From: Calvatia gigantea
Taxonomy: Eukaryota; Basidiomycota; Agaricomycetes; Agaricales; Lycoperdaceae
Direction of reading: 5' to 3'
DNA length: 64,000 bases
Assembly: GCA_025093985.1 (NCBI GenBank)
Contig: JACAAK010000004.1
Span: forward strand, 1,426,001-1,490,000
Position 1 is the first letter of the stretch. Every line of letters starts with the position of its first letter. The notes beneath the pieces were generated by a model. That model worked only from the letters and a program-made list of their open reading frames with translations, did no database searches and was not told the origin of the DNA. Of the stretch, positions 1 through 11,756 are shown in pieces. The position numbers were made by a program, and so were the translations under genes.

Positions 1-335
1 TGGCCATCCATTTTTCATTAACCATTACTTTTATACTTCCTGCTTTTCAGACTAGTATATAAACCTAGTCCCCATGCTTGTAATTCCTTAGTCTGATTAT
101 CAACCATGATTACATCTTCTGATCCTGTTCCTCTCTGTCTCTGTTCCTCTGACTCTCTGACCCTACTCCTTCTTGAAATACAGACTTTGATGATAGCAGA
201 AAGGTGCAATATATATGTTGAAGCTGCTGAGTCCAAATCTTGTACTTGTCTGATTTCACCTGCTCAGTACATTCTCACCTGATGTCACCTGGCAGCTAAC
301 ATTTGGCCAATATCCTGCATAACCTGATCATAACA
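1..335 (+). repeat. Degenerate LTR (family C-like), truncated by window start
   Basis: AT-rich sequence with a TATA-like element (TAGTATATAAACC near 52) and an end at 335 reading ATAACA. Its interior resembles the LTR at 32007-32636: both contain the AAGGTGCAA..ATATATTGAAGC block and a CT-rich CTCTGTCTCTGTTCCTC tract. Directly behind it lie GTATAATCAGACTC and a gag-like region, the same order as at 32637 and beyond. The 5' end lies outside the window. Classification as LTR is an inference from this shared layout. Confidence 0.55.
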
Positions 336-359
336 GTATAATCAGACTCTACTTCTCTG

Positions 360-1435
360 TTGTTTTCTTGTCCCTTTATCACTCATTACTATGTCTACCA
401 TGACTGTCAGGTCACAAACTGCTTCCAAAGCCCAGAAGGCTTCTGTTGCCAGAAGCTGGAAGGCTACCACACCACTTTCCTATGGAACCTCTCAATACAA
501 AGCTTCTCCAGTAGTAGCACTCCAAAAAACCCCTTTCAAGGAGGTCTTGTAGGAAGGGCCTGATTCCAATCATGAAAATAATGAGGACTGGTTACCTGAC
601 CAAGGTGAGAACCAGAATCAGAACCCTTTCAACAAGGGACCCCTAGATCCTGGAGATAGTAATGATGGTGGTGATGATGGTGAAGCCCCTCCTGACAGTA
701 ATACTGGTGATAATAGTGTCCCAAATCCCCAATGCTGAGGTTTGACAATGGTGGAAGCTATTACACTTTTGGCTGACAAGTTAGATGATCAGGCCCATTC
801 TCAGCTACCCCAAGTATCCCAAACCCCCCATATCAAGGCCTGTGAATCTAACACATTCAACAGTGCTAACCCTGAGGAACTCCATCAGTTTCTGTTCCAA
901 TGTTGGCTCTACTTTCACTCCAACTCCTTGTTTTTCCTGGCTGACAATAATAAGGTGAACTTCACCCTCACCTATTTGACTGATACTGCTCTCTGATGGT
1001 TTGAGACAGCTATCAACCAAGAGGAGACTCTTGGCACTGTCCACCCATGGACCTCTGACTGGGACCTTTTTGTCCTGGAGCTGAAAACCAATTTAGGGAT
1101 TGTAGACCTATATGGCAAATCTGCCAAACTTTTAGACAACCTTCAGATAAAACACTCCAATGAAATCATGAACTATAACATCAAGTTCATATGGCTGTCA
1201 TCACAGCTTAATTGGAATGATGAGGTGCTTTGCCACTGATACTACAAAGGGCTCCTAGATTGTCTCCAGAACTCCCTGTCCAGTTGTCCCACTGGTAAGC
1301 CCACCACTTTCATCCTAATACAGGAGATTACTCTTGTTGAGATGAGTATACCACAGTAGCTAATGCTAGTGGTAGAGGGTAGTCATACTCACTGGGAATG
1401 TTGAGAGATACTGGTAGAAGTTGCTAAAGAGTTGG
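360..1435 (+). pseudogene. Degenerate Gypsy-type gag
   Basis: Translation on the plus strand in shifting frames gives a capsid-like gag: an acidic Gly/Asp linker (about 640-720), a piece near 742-996 containing KACESNTFNSANPEELHQF, and beyond a TGA at about 994 a continuation with WFETAI and a retrotransposon-gag-like helix region to about 1420. The TGA sits where CGA or TGG is expected, followed by WFE. Several more stops and frame breaks are present, so it is dead. The same gag family recurs at 32637-35610 behind an LTR. The copia LTR at 1436 interrupts it, so this gag is the oldest layer at the left edge. Confidence 0.7.
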
Positions 1436-1745
1436 TGTTTCAAGTATAAGAAAGACTAAATTGTCTGAAGGACATACACATACTACATAGTACTTTATAT
1501 ACATATAATCCCTGGTCTGTGCACTATTCTACCTAGTTAGGTGAGGTCTTATCTGCCAGTAGCATATACAGAGCATAATGCATACTACATATGTATCTAA
1601 TAGACCATATAGCCAGCAACCTAGAGTATAGTCTAGTACTATGTCCGTAGCTCATTATCTTGCTTCTAATAGTGAAGTACTCAAGACCCCATTTCAGCTA
1701 TGAATAGTCTGAACCAATGTAGTGGTATGGGATCGAGATTCAACA
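1436..1745 (-). repeat. 3' LTR of the Ty1/Copia element
   Basis: A 310-bp segment with TG..CA ends on either strand (plus: TGTTTCAAG..TTCAACA). On the minus strand it follows directly behind a purine-rich tract (AAGTGAAGAGGAG, 1746-1758), which fits a polypurine tract priming plus-strand DNA synthesis. The copia RNase H reading frame ends shortly upstream. The matching 5' LTR is not found in the window because the element is cut off at 32006, so the boundary rests on the PPT and the end motifs. Confidence 0.7.
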
Positions 1746-3913
1746 CTCCTCTTCACTTGAGGAAGGGAGATCAACACTTCAACAATTGAGTGGCTTTATT
1801 CCATACTTCAATATTGGAACTAAAAATAAGTCCTAACTCAGGACAGAAGAGGTTTATTTTGGTTACACCAAGATTCTTCATAAAGATATTGATGGAATTG
1901 TCTTGTGAAGATACATCACCAATAATAATAATACCCTCCTTGATCAATTCTCACATATAGTGGTAATGAATATCCACATGCTTCAACCATTTTTCAACAA
2001 TGGGATTTTCAGTCCAGAATTTGGACCCATTGTTGTCACTGTAGAGAATAGGAGTTGGGTGCTCTATACTGAGCTCCTCTAGAAGCTATGACAGCCATTT
2101 CACTTGATGTAAAGTATTAGACAGTTCTTTATATTCCACTTTGGTGGACAAAAGTGAAACCATCTTTTGTTGCCATGAAGTCCAGGTGATAGCACTGGAT
2201 GCAATTATACAAACATTTCCTGAAACAGATTAGTGGGTTTCAGTATCTTGAGCCCAATCTGAGTTATTAAGGCATTCCAACATCACCATCAGTTTCCTAG
2301 TATTGCCTTCATATTGCAATGCATAGTTCCTTGTCATAGACAAGTACTTTAGTACATGGATTCCAGTGTAATAGTGCTTAGGTGCAGGGTTAGCAGTATG
2401 TTATGCCAGCTTAACTATGGCAAAGGCTATATTGGGCCTAGTACCAATCATCAAGTACATCAAAGAACTGACTAATTGTTGGTACTTTTGACAGAAGGGG
2501 GCTGTAGTAGTTTCCTTGTTCATAATGAACTAGAAGCTGGTAGGCAATGGCATTTTAGCTACAGCAGACTGTGGAACCTGGAAGTGCACAAGAATCTTAT
2601 CCAGGTATTTGACCTGCTGGATGAAGACCTATCACTTGGAGTGATTCCTTGAGATTTTCATCCCAAGAAATTCTTCACAGGGACTGTGATCTCTGCATTC
2701 CCACTTTTTGGTAAATTTTCCCTTCAACTCTTTGAGGAGGGGGGAATTCTTTGGACCTAAGAAATTTACATTATCTACATAGACAATGGCAACTATCAGC
2801 TCATTGGTCTTTGAATGTCTGTAAAAATACACAGTGTAGCCAGATTTGCAGCAGATAAATCCCAGCTCAATCATAGATTGATGCAATTCTTTCCACTACT
2901 GGCAGCCAGCCTACTTAAGGCCGTATATGGCTTGCTTTAGTCTCCACACTTTTCCTTCCTGCCTGGGAAGTTGAAACCCTTTGGGCTGTTCCATATAGAT
3001 CTCTTCATCCAGTTTGCCATATAAATAGGCAGTTTTTACATCAACACTATGCATATCTCAATCATGGATTGCAGTGAGTGTGAAGCTTATGCACACAGAC
3101 TTGTAGTGGACAACTGGAGAAAATAACTCATTGTAGTCTATGCCTTCAACTTGCAAGAATCCCTTCACAATTAAGTGAGCTCACAGGCAGCCATTAGACT
3201 TTTCAAGAAAAACCCAATGGTTTTTCACTGTTCTCCTCCCTTTTGGTAAATCTACCAATTCATACACTCTGCATTTCTTCAATACATCAAGTTCCTCGAT
3301 ACATGCAGCATCTATTTTGCCTTGACTGGCTCAGGAAGCTTAAGCATGTCACAGAAAGTTTCAGGCTCTTCATGTGTGGTATTGTAAACTATCTATATCA
3401 AGAAATCAATCAACTTTACTCCTTCTTCAGTGACAAGCCTGTCAATATCCATGTCACATATGTTGTGAGACATCAGATCATAAGATGGATTTTCAGGCAT
3501 AGGTGGCAGTTCTGGACATGGAGGAAGCTGAAACAGAGGTAAATCAAAGGGTTGTGGCAGGTACTGCTTAGTACGAGCCCTTTGTCTCACATATTCAGGA
3601 TGGTTAGTCCTTGCTCTCCACTCACAGATTACTTCATCTGGAGGGGCATTGGCACATATATGCTGCCTTTGCCACTGCTGCTCTTGTCAGTGAGTCCTGT
3701 TAATTTTTTTTTCAATTGAAATCGGACACCATTGTTCTCCATAAGTATTCCCTGGTCAAATAGGTGGCCTACCCTGTTGTTTAGAACAACATGGCTCTAC
3801 TTGGTCTGGATTAACAGCATGATGCTTTGGAACAGGAATTGGGAATTCTTCATTTGTATAATCCCATATATCTCTGTCTACTTGCCAGTCTCTGCTATCA
3901 TCCTCAGGCTTCT
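1746..3913 (-). pseudogene. Ty1/Copia pol, C-terminal half (reverse transcriptase and RNase H)
   Basis: Minus-strand translation gives a typical Copia reverse transcriptase read through several stops: YELVDLPKGRRTVKNHWVF near 3200, DVKTAYLYGKLDEEIYMEQP near 3000, and the catalytic box as YVDN at about 2770 instead of YVDD. The RNase H end follows (LYSDNNGSKFW.. near 2030, then the GDVSSQDN..IFMKNL region near 1890). The D-to-N change and the many TAG/TGA codons fit G-to-A / C-to-T decay. At 3913 the frame is cut by Gypsy A and resumes at 29203 after the repeated CTTCT. Confidence 0.88.
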
Positions 3914-4221
3914 TGTTATGACCTTAGTCTGAGTAAACCTCAGGTTGCAACTTAGGCTAAGACTTGAGGGCGAGTAAGGGAAGAGAAACTAGGTGGTTAA
4001 GCATACCGAATACAGAAGTATGTATGTACACTTAAATACAGAAGGGAGCATCCAGTTGAATGGATGGAGGTAACTACATGAAACGTCCAATGACTATGGC
4101 ATAGTAGTTATGAGTCAGGATTCAGGGATTGTGTAGGCAGGAATAACTGAAACAGGTACACAACAAGAGGGAATGCAGATAAGTGCGGAGCTGACATGAA
4201 AATAGACTAATGTTCACAACA
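3914..4221 (-). repeat. Gypsy A 3' LTR
   Basis: 308 bp, minus strand TGTTGTGAACATT..GGTCATAACA. It is near-identical to 28890-29197; differences are mostly C/T and G/A. Preceded on the minus strand by the purine-rich CCAGAGGGTAT, a plausible polypurine tract. Flanked on its outer side by the target duplication CTTCT. Confidence 0.92.
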
Positions 4222-4396
4222 ATACCCTCTGGTCAGGCTTCATGGCCTCAGGAAGCTTCATCAAAGTCTCCATTTACCACAGCAGTGGCGAGTGCCTTCT
4301 TGGTGGACATGATGAGGAATTCTCCACTGTTGGATTTTGCGAAGAAGACTGGTAAGTGGCTGTGACCATCTTGTCAGATAGGGACTGGGACACCAT
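4222..4396 (-). other. Gypsy A 3' end between pol and LTR
   Basis: Minus-strand translation still shows a short readable stretch (FAKSNSGEFLIMSTKKALAT and neighbours) that probably belongs to the extreme C-terminus of Gypsy A pol, with a stop inside. It is separated from the chromodomain part by the solo LTR at 4397-5775. No other gene is visible. Confidence 0.5.
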
Positions 4397-5775
4397 TGTA
4401 ACGGCAAAGCCGTTTTCACGCATGAAAATCACTAATCTAAGGCATACAAGCCTAATCTAACGATTGCATCAAACCTTCCTGTAGTAGTACGACCTAATCT
4501 AAGAGCCCAACAGTATAATAAAAGAGTACTCGATCACTGTAGAACACTATGACCATTGATGACGGATAGTGGCGGCTACAGGATGACCACTGTGCTTAAC
4601 AAAAAGCAATTCTAACAGTGTACCATATGACCAGTCGTGATTCTGGCTGGACCAGGCAGTAAAACCATTCCAATGCGTCTATACAGAGCTACGAGACCCC
4701 TCCAATGAGCCTAGACTCGGAAAATAAGTCTGACATGCTTAATCTAAAAGGATGATCAGCGTGTTCACAAGGAAATGCCACCGTTGTTAGATTAACAAAC
4801 ATCACTCAGCACTAATGATGCATATGGACGCATTCACATACAATCCACGGGGACATGTAGGAGAACAGTTCACGCGATGTCTGAAATCTTAGATGTTCTA
4901 CATATTTAGAGAAGAATGTAAACTCAGAGAATGGGCTAAAACACAGCCTGGAACAAATGGATACCTGGAATCCTTCTGTATTTCCAATGTTTCACTAATC
5001 TAACAGGTTGCGGCTCTCTTGGCGCACGATCTAATCTAACAGGTTGCGGCTCTCTTGGTATGTGATCTAATCTAACAGGTTGCGGCTCTCTTGGCACGCG
5101 ATCTAATCTACCAGTTTGTACCTTGCTTGATAATATGTTCCTAGTTGTATAATCATTGTCTTGTCATAACGAGCACCCAAATAATATATAAACCCCCTCT
5201 GAGGTGTCGGACGTGGCAAGGAACCTACTAGCCATTGCCCAGCCTTCAGAGCACAGTGAAAAGTGATCTATTGTGCCTGAGTGAAGCAAAGTAATAAGTT
5301 CTTTTGAGATTAACTGGATTAAGTGACTTGAGCTAAGGTTGAGACCTTTGTAATCTAAGAAGAAGACCTCAGCTTACTTGTGAAGTGAGCTTAGATTAAG
5401 AGCGTATTGCATTGCTACACCCTGGTACTTGGAGTATCACAAGTGTAGGACAGTGCGCTTCTGGTCGTTGACTTGATAAGGGTGAATCTTAGGGAGTACC
5501 TGAGGTTCTGTGTCTTATTAACTTCTTAGATAAGGGACGCAAGTTGTGCTTTTTACAAGTGTAAGTGGCTTTACTCTTCTTAGTGAAGGTAGCTAGTTAT
5601 TCTGGTGTTCTCTATGTGTCATGTTTCGCGTTATTTTGTGGAATTGTCCCTCATATTGTCAGATTGCCTCCCCACGAACTTGCCTTGTGCAGAAATCTTT
5701 AAAAAATCTATTCTGTCAGCTTAATCTAAGCCATACATCCATATCACATTTAGTTATTCTATTTCTGCCTCTTTA
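4397..5775 (+). repeat. Solo LTR of the Gypsy B family (older copy, opposite orientation)
   Basis: About 1.38 kb starting TGTAACGGCAAAGCCG and ending CCTCTTTA. It is the reverse complement of the Gypsy B LTR at 25271-26577. Compared with that copy it has lost many CpGs (for example CATACAATCC against CGTACAATCC), so it is older. It has a TATATAAA box near 5187. A 38-bp unit is tandemly repeated inside it (separate entry). No clear 5-bp target duplication is visible (ACCAT left, AGTGG/GTGGG right). Confidence 0.88.
4994..5115 (+). repeat. Tandem repeat, about 38 bp x 3, in the old Gypsy B LTR
   Basis: The unit CTAATCTAACAGGTTGCGG followed by CTCTCTTGGnnnnnGAT is present three times in a row, ending in a partial fourth unit (CTAATCTACCAG). 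The younger LTRs at 8304 and 25271 hold a single unit (near 8970 and 25940). Each unit carries one or two copies of ATCTAA. The variable spacer (GCGCAC, TATGT, GCACGC) shows CpG erosion. Confidence 0.85.
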
Positions 5776-8298
5776 GTGGGTGCTTGGCTGTTACCTGGCT
5801 CGGGGAATGGGAGAGAAGAGATTCTGGTGGGAGTGGGATGGACAAGGGAGTCGATAGTGATGCAGTTGGATTGGGAGGCAGGCATGTTTAGTTTTTTTGT
5901 CTGGGTTGCTTGTTTGCTGCTTTTTTGTGTTTTTTGCCCCCTCTTTTATGGGTATCCTCTGGATGCCTTTTCAGGTAGTCTCTTATGGCGTCTCTAGCAT
6001 TTTCCAGGTTAGACTCTACTGTCCACATATCTTCTTCATTGCTGTACCCCTTCCAGTGGACCAGGAACTGATAGCCCCTTCCTCACTTTCAGTCGTCTGT
6101 GGATCTCATCTACTTTGTATTCTTCCTCACTGTTGATGATCACTGGGTCGGGCGCTGATGGCTGTTTCTGACTCGGGAACTCTGCCTGGTGTGCTAGTGT
6201 CAGGAGCTGTTCATTGAACACATCATGGATGGCCCATCCATCTGGCAGTTTCAGCCGATATGCTGCTTGTCCTATCTTCTCCTTGATAAGGAAAGGTCCA
6301 TACTGCTTTTGGCCTAGCTTCTTTGATGATTGATTGGTATGGATATTAGTGCTTTCCAACCATACTTTATCTCCTGTTTGGTAAACGTTGGTGTGGGTTC
6401 TGCCATGGTTGTGTTGCTGTTTCATCTTCTCTTGATATCCTCTGTAGTGCTGATGAGGCATTGTCTCGGGCACGTTGTAGTTGTTCCAGGAATGCTGTGG
6501 TGACAGGGTTGTTTGTTATTGGCTCGTTTTTGCCTTTCCATGGATTTCTTCCATAATTTAGGAAAAATGGCGTCTCCTGTGTTCCTCTGTGTTGTTTGTC
6601 ATTGTACTGAAACTCTGCAATCGGGAGCCATTCCGCCCAGTCATCCTGGTTGTAGTTGCAGTACAGGTGGATATAGGTTTCTACTTCTCTGTTGATGCGC
6701 TTGGTTTGACCATCTGTTTGCGGGTGATATGCAGTTGATAGATTTCGTTCGATGCCGAGCCCTTTGAACAGCTCCTTGGTGAATTCTGATGCGAATTGAG
6801 GTCCTCGGTCACTAAGCACTTTCCTTGGCAGTCCATGTAGCTTCCATATTTCGTCCTGGTATATCTTTGCAATGTCTTTAGACAATGCATCCATGGTTGT
6901 CGCTGAGAGCTGTATCATTTTTGTGAAGCGATCCACAATGACTAGTATTGCGTTTTTTCCTTTAGACTCTGGCAGTGGTCCTGATCATATTGATACTAAT
7001 TTCTTCCCAGGGCCCATTTGGTATTGGAAGGGGATGTAGTGGTGATTTGAGCAGCGTCGTTCTAGACTTGGCCTTTTGACAGGCTTGACACCCCTGGATA
7101 TACTTCTTGATGTCTTTTCATATTGATGGCCACCAGTAGTCTCAGCTGATTAATTCCATCATCCTGTGTTGTCCTGGGTGTCCTGCATCTGGGGTGTCAT
7201 GGTACTGTATTAGGACTTCCTCTTGTAGTTTCTGATCGGGTGGAACATATGCGCTATTCTGCTTGTAGATTACTCCTGCCATCCTCGGTGAGTTGGGACC
7301 CTTGCTTCTTCAGCTCAGTTAGGACCACTGTTTCCCACTGGGTCCAGTTTCGAATTCACTCTAGGAAGTTAGGTTTCGATGAATAGTTCCACTCAGTAGG
7401 AGTACTGTGCTGTTTGTGCCCTTTGTCTGTAGCCAGCTTTCTCGAATCATGGAGATTAGTTTGTCTTCTTGTTCTTCTGGTATTTGGTGGATGCGGGACA
7501 GAAGGTCGGCTTTTGTGTTTGTTTTCCCTGGTACATGTCATAGCGTGAAGTCGTAGTCTTGTAGTTGTAAATACCACTGTGCTTGTCATCCATTTAGTTT
7601 TTGTGGTTCTTGGTAATACTTCAGGTTTTCATGGTCTGTCCAGATTTCAAATCGTTCTTCGGCATCTAGGAGGTAATGTCTCCATTCCTTTAGGGCATGG
7701 ACAATGGCCAGCAGTTCCTTGTCGTATATTTCATAGTTCTGTTCTGCTGGTGACAGGGTTCAGTGATGTGAAGGCAATAGGATGCCATTTTTCTTCTTGT
7801 AGTTGTGAGAGTACCCCTCCTAGTACATAATCTGATGCATTGACTTCTACTCTGAATTGGCCATGCCTTTGTGGTAGTGTCAGGACCAGTTCCTCGGTGA
7901 TGCGTTTCTTGAGTTGATTGAATGAGTCCTGGTGCTCTTGCGTCCATTCCCATGTAGCTGCTCCTTTGAGCTTGTTTAGGGGTCCTGCAATCGTGCTAAA
8001 GTTTTTGATGAAGCGTCGATAATAGTTTGTGAACCCCAAGAACCTCTCTACTCCCTTGGTGTTTTTGGGTTCGGGCCATTCTTGTACTGATTTTACTTTG
8101 TCTTCTTCCATTTCGATTTGTCCATGTCCTACTTTAACTCCTAGCATGGGGATTTCTTCTGCATCGAAAATGCACTTGGTCCATTTGAAGCATAGATTAT
8201 ACTGGGCTGCTTGTTCCAGGAATCATACTGTCCATTCCTTTAGTTGCTCCTTGGTGTCTCCCGGGATGGCAAAGTCATCCATGTAGTTTACAATGTCT
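5776..8298 (-). pseudogene. Gypsy A pol, 3' part: RT palm end, RNase H, integrase, chromodomain
   Basis: Read from 8298 downwards: RT box NYMDDFAIPGD directly at the Gypsy B junction, then connection/RNase H (FLGFTNYYRRFIKNFSTIAG near 8000; VEVNASDYVLGGVLSQLQEE near 7830), integrase with DRFTKMIQLSA near 6930, LSDRGPQFASEF near 6820 and STAYHPQTDGQTKRINREVE near 6740, and a chromodomain (EEEYKVDEI.. to VHWKGYSNEEDMW near 6140-6010). Several frame changes and stops break the frame, for example inside the chromodomain at about 6100. The family is a chromovirus, in which the chromodomain is thought to guide integration to marked chromatin. Confidence 0.9.
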
Positions 8299-8303
8299 CT
8301 GTT

Positions 8304-9406
8304 AAAGAGGCAGAAATAGAAATACTAAATGTGATATGGATGTTCGGCTTAGATTAAGCTGACGGAATAGATTTTTAAAGATTTCTGCACAAGGCAAGTT
8401 CGTGGGGAGGCAATCTGACAATATGAGGGACAATTCCACAAAATAACGCGAATCAACGACGCGTGGAGAACACTAGAATAGCTAACTACCTTCGCTAAGA
8501 AGAGTAAAGCCAAGTTACACTGTAAAAAGTGCGACTCGTGTCCTTTATCCAAGAAGTTAACAAGACACAGAACCTCAGGTACTCCCTAAGCTTCACCCTT
8601 ATCAAGTTAACGACCAGAAGCGCACTGTCCTACACTTGTGATACGCCAAGTACCAGGGTGTAGCGATGCAATATGCTCTTAATCTAAGCTCACTTCACGA
8701 GTAAGCCCGAGGTCTTCTTCTTAGATCAAAAGGTCTCAATTCTAGCTCAAGTCACTTAGTCTAGTTAATCTCGAAAGAACTTATTACTTTGCTTCGCTCA
8801 GGCACAATAGATTGCTTTTCACTGCGCTCTGAAGGCTGGGCAATGGCTAGTAGGTTCCTTGCCACGTCCGACACCTCAGAGGGGGTTTATATATTATTTG
8901 GGTGCTCGTTATGACAAGACAATGATTACACAACTAGGAACATATTATCAAGCAAGGTACAAACCGGTAGATTAGATCGCGTGCCAAGAGAGCCGCAACC
9001 TGTTAGATTAGTGAAACATTGGAAATACAGAAGGATTCTGGGTATCCGTTTGTTCCGGGCTGTGTTTTAGCCCGTTCTCTGGGTCTGCATTCTTCTCTAA
9101 ATATGTAGAACATCTAAGATTTCGGACGTCGCGTGAACTGTTCTCCTACGTGTCCCCGTGGATTGTACGTGAACGCGTCCATACGTGTCATTAGTGCTGA
9201 GTGATGTTCGTTAATCTAACAACGGTGGCATTTCCTTGTGAACACGCCGATCAGCCTTTTAGATTAAGCACGTTGGACTTATTTCTCGAGTCTAGACTCA
9301 TTGGAGGGGTCCCGTAGCTCTGTATAGACGCATTGGAATGGTTTTACTGCCTGGTCCAGCCGGAATCACGACTGGTCATATGGTACACTGTTAGAATTGC
9401 TTTTTG
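8304..9406 (-). repeat. Gypsy B 3' LTR, distal (3') portion
   Basis: Nearly identical to 25271-26375 of the 5' LTR; I noticed only isolated differences (TTTTAGCCC against TTTTATCCC near 9065; ACGCATTGG against ATGCATTGG near 9330). It ends abruptly at 9406 inside the LTR (..GCTTTTTG), where Gypsy A sequence begins. The outer end carries the CTGTT target duplication. Confidence 0.88.
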
Positions 9407-11756
9407 CCAGTTTACAATGTCTCCATTTTGTAAGAGGTCACAGAAGATGCTTGTCATCATTCTGGAGAACGTTCCTGGCGAGTTGCTTAGACCAAAGTAC
9501 ATGACCGTAGGTTCAAAGAGCCCTTCATTGGTGAGGAAGGCCGCCTTCCATTCATCTCCCTCTTTGATCCTGACATTGTTGTATCCCCAGATGATGTCCA
9601 GTTTGTTGAAGTACTGTATTTGGCTTTTCCAAGTTTGTCAATTACTTCGCCAATTCTTGGCAACGGAGTTTTATCTTTGACGACCATGTTGTTTAGATGT
9701 CTATAGTCCTGGATCAACCTTTTGGACCTGTCTTTCTTCGGGATAAAGAATGTTGGTGCTGCATATGGGGATTTCGATGGTCGTATTCGTCCTGATTCTA
9801 GGTTTTCCTTGATGAATGACTTGAGTTCATCCTGTTCTTTAACCATCATATTATATGTTCCTGCACTTATTTCCTTTGGGGTGTCTTCCATTAGGATTAT
9901 CTCATGGTCCCATTTGGTTCATTCTGGGAGCTTATCAAACGTCGTTTTGTTGAATAAATGTGTGAATGGTTGTATGTAGTCTGGCAGGTCCTCCAGTTTA
10001 GTCGGGTCTGGTTCGTCTTCTTTTTCCCATAGGTCTTCTGTGGCTGTTATACCTCGCAGTTTTTCAGTGATGGCAATGTTCTGGTGGGGAAATTGGCAAT
10101 CTAGTGGACACTGGGTGAACTTGATTTCTCTGTTGTTCCAGTCTACCTCCGGGTTATGTTTGACCAGCCAATCATGTCCTAGAAAGATCTCTGCTCTGTC
10201 TTGTAGTTGTACGACAGAGGCCTCGATTTGTTCTTTATGTTCCTGGATGTCGATGTTGATTGTTGTGGTTTCTATTACTTTTCCACCTTGGTTGGGCATT
10301 CTGTCTGCATTTAATACCATGATTTGTCATTCCAATTTCCAGGTAGGGAGTCCTTCTTCATCTACTAGTTTTTTGCTGATGCTGCTGGTTGTGCACCCTG
10401 AGTCTACAATGGTGTTGACTGTTATCTCCTTTCCTGCTGTTTGTATTTTTCCTTTTAGATTTAGTTCGTACTTTCTTCTCTGGGGAATTGTGTAGAATTT
10501 GTCTGATATCCTAGATACAAGTTTTTTGACTCTCGAGGTAGCACCTACTCGGAGTCTTCAGAAAAATCCTTTCCTTCTTTGTTGGTAGCTTCCTCTACTC
10601 CCCAGACTTGGATTTTCTTGGATGTGGTACAGGCTTTGGCTATGTGCCCCTTTTTTCTGCAGTTGTAGCATATTAACCCCTTGGGTTTCTTGCAATCTTT
10701 GGCGATGTGGCCAAAAATGCCACAGTTGTAGCACTTGGGTTCTCCTTTGTCGTTGAAGACGTGATGCCTGCTTCCTATCTCCATGGGTTCACCCATCCCC
10801 CCATAAGTGGTGCCAGTGTTCGTTTTTCTGTCTCCTCGGTATTCGGATGCCTCATATCCTTGTCTGATGGACAATATGGCTTCTTTCCATTCTGCATATG
10901 TGTCTGGCCTAGCTAAGGGTGGATAGCCTGTGATCGTATGTATGATGTCTTGTTAGGCATTCTTTCTGAGTAGGAACATAGCGTGCTTGCTGTCAGTCTT
11001 GGCCTTGCTTTTTAGCACCTCGAATTCGATCAAGTAGTCAGCAGTGTTTCAGTTTCCTTGTTTGAATTTTTCAATTTGCCATTCGGCCTTACTGTTTGAG
11101 GCGTCGTCTGAGAAGGTTCTTCTAAATTCCTTGGAGAAGACCTTCCAGTCCACTGAATCTTCAGATTCTAGGATAGCTGGTGCTCTCATAGCTGCGTACG
11201 CTCCTGCAGTTCCTCCTCGCAGTCTGGCTAAAACTGCTATGGCTTTGTCATCTGCTGAGACTATCTTGTTGAATTTCATGAAGAGTGTCATTGCTCTCCA
11301 CCAGTTGTCGAACTTGGTGTGGGTGCCATCGAAAAATCCCGGGTCTGGCACTAGGCCTTTCCCATTGGGCGTTGCTGCAGGCACTACTGCGTTGTCGGTC
11401 ATGTCAGAGTCGGTTTCTGATTCTGTTTCGTCTGAACTTGATTCGTCTGATTTCTCCTAGTGTGCTATCTCTTCCTCTGCTAGCTTCATTTAGAAGTTCC
11501 ACAACACTTCTTCTTCACTGGGTTACTCAGGTTTTCACCGTTTTCAGGTACTTCGGATTCCCTGTTTCTCTTTGTCTGATGTTTCTGATTTGTTGTCAGT
11601 GACTTTGAGGTTTGGTTCTCTGTATTCGTCTGGGTTCGAGCTCATATACTAGCTCCTGGGTTGCTTCTGTTCAGGCCTGTTTCAGCCTACTCCTTGCAAG
11701 GTGAGGTGGGGACGCTTAACCAAATGTTACGACCTTAGTCTGAGTAAACCTCAGAG
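9407..11756 (-). pseudogene. Duplicated piece of Gypsy A (gag, protease, RT start) inside the Gypsy B 3' LTR
   Basis: Matches 26583-28919 almost base for base, in the same orientation and the same reading order: acidic gag N-terminus (near 11600), capsid region VPDPGFFDGTHTKFDNWWRA (near 11340), two zinc knuckles [14 protein letters not shown] and [14 protein letters not shown] (near 10720-10640), protease TIVDSGCTTSSISKKL (near 10400), and RT start to about 9420. It ends within the first about 30 bp of LTR A (11728-11756). It carries extra sequence at its left boundary (GTTTACAATGTCTCC at 9410) that duplicates 8287-8299. Differences from the other copy are mainly transitions plus some small indels, for example an extra TACTGT-like insertion near 9612 and altered text near 11490-11560. 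Confidence 0.9.
10563..10569 (-). promoter_or_regulatory. -1 frameshift heptamer GGATTTT, Gypsy A duplicate
   Basis: Copy of the signal at 27713-27719. The gag frame reads AAG GAT TTT TC.., and the protease frame continues in -1. Confidence 0.6.

Noticed and set aside
2760..2780. YVDN instead of YVDD in Copia RT as a functional variant
   Set aside because: The element is full of G-to-A and C-to-T changes and stops, and the LINE copy at 51185 has the same D-to-N change. Decay explains it.
4994..5115. CRISPR-like array
   Set aside because: Three tandem units without regular unique spacers, in a fungal LTR; no cas genes.
8349..8552. 67-codon ORF in the Gypsy B LTR, identical at 25317-25520
   Set aside because: Identity only reflects the near-identical LTRs. 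The older LTR at 4397-5775 does not keep the frame, so there is no sign of coding selection.
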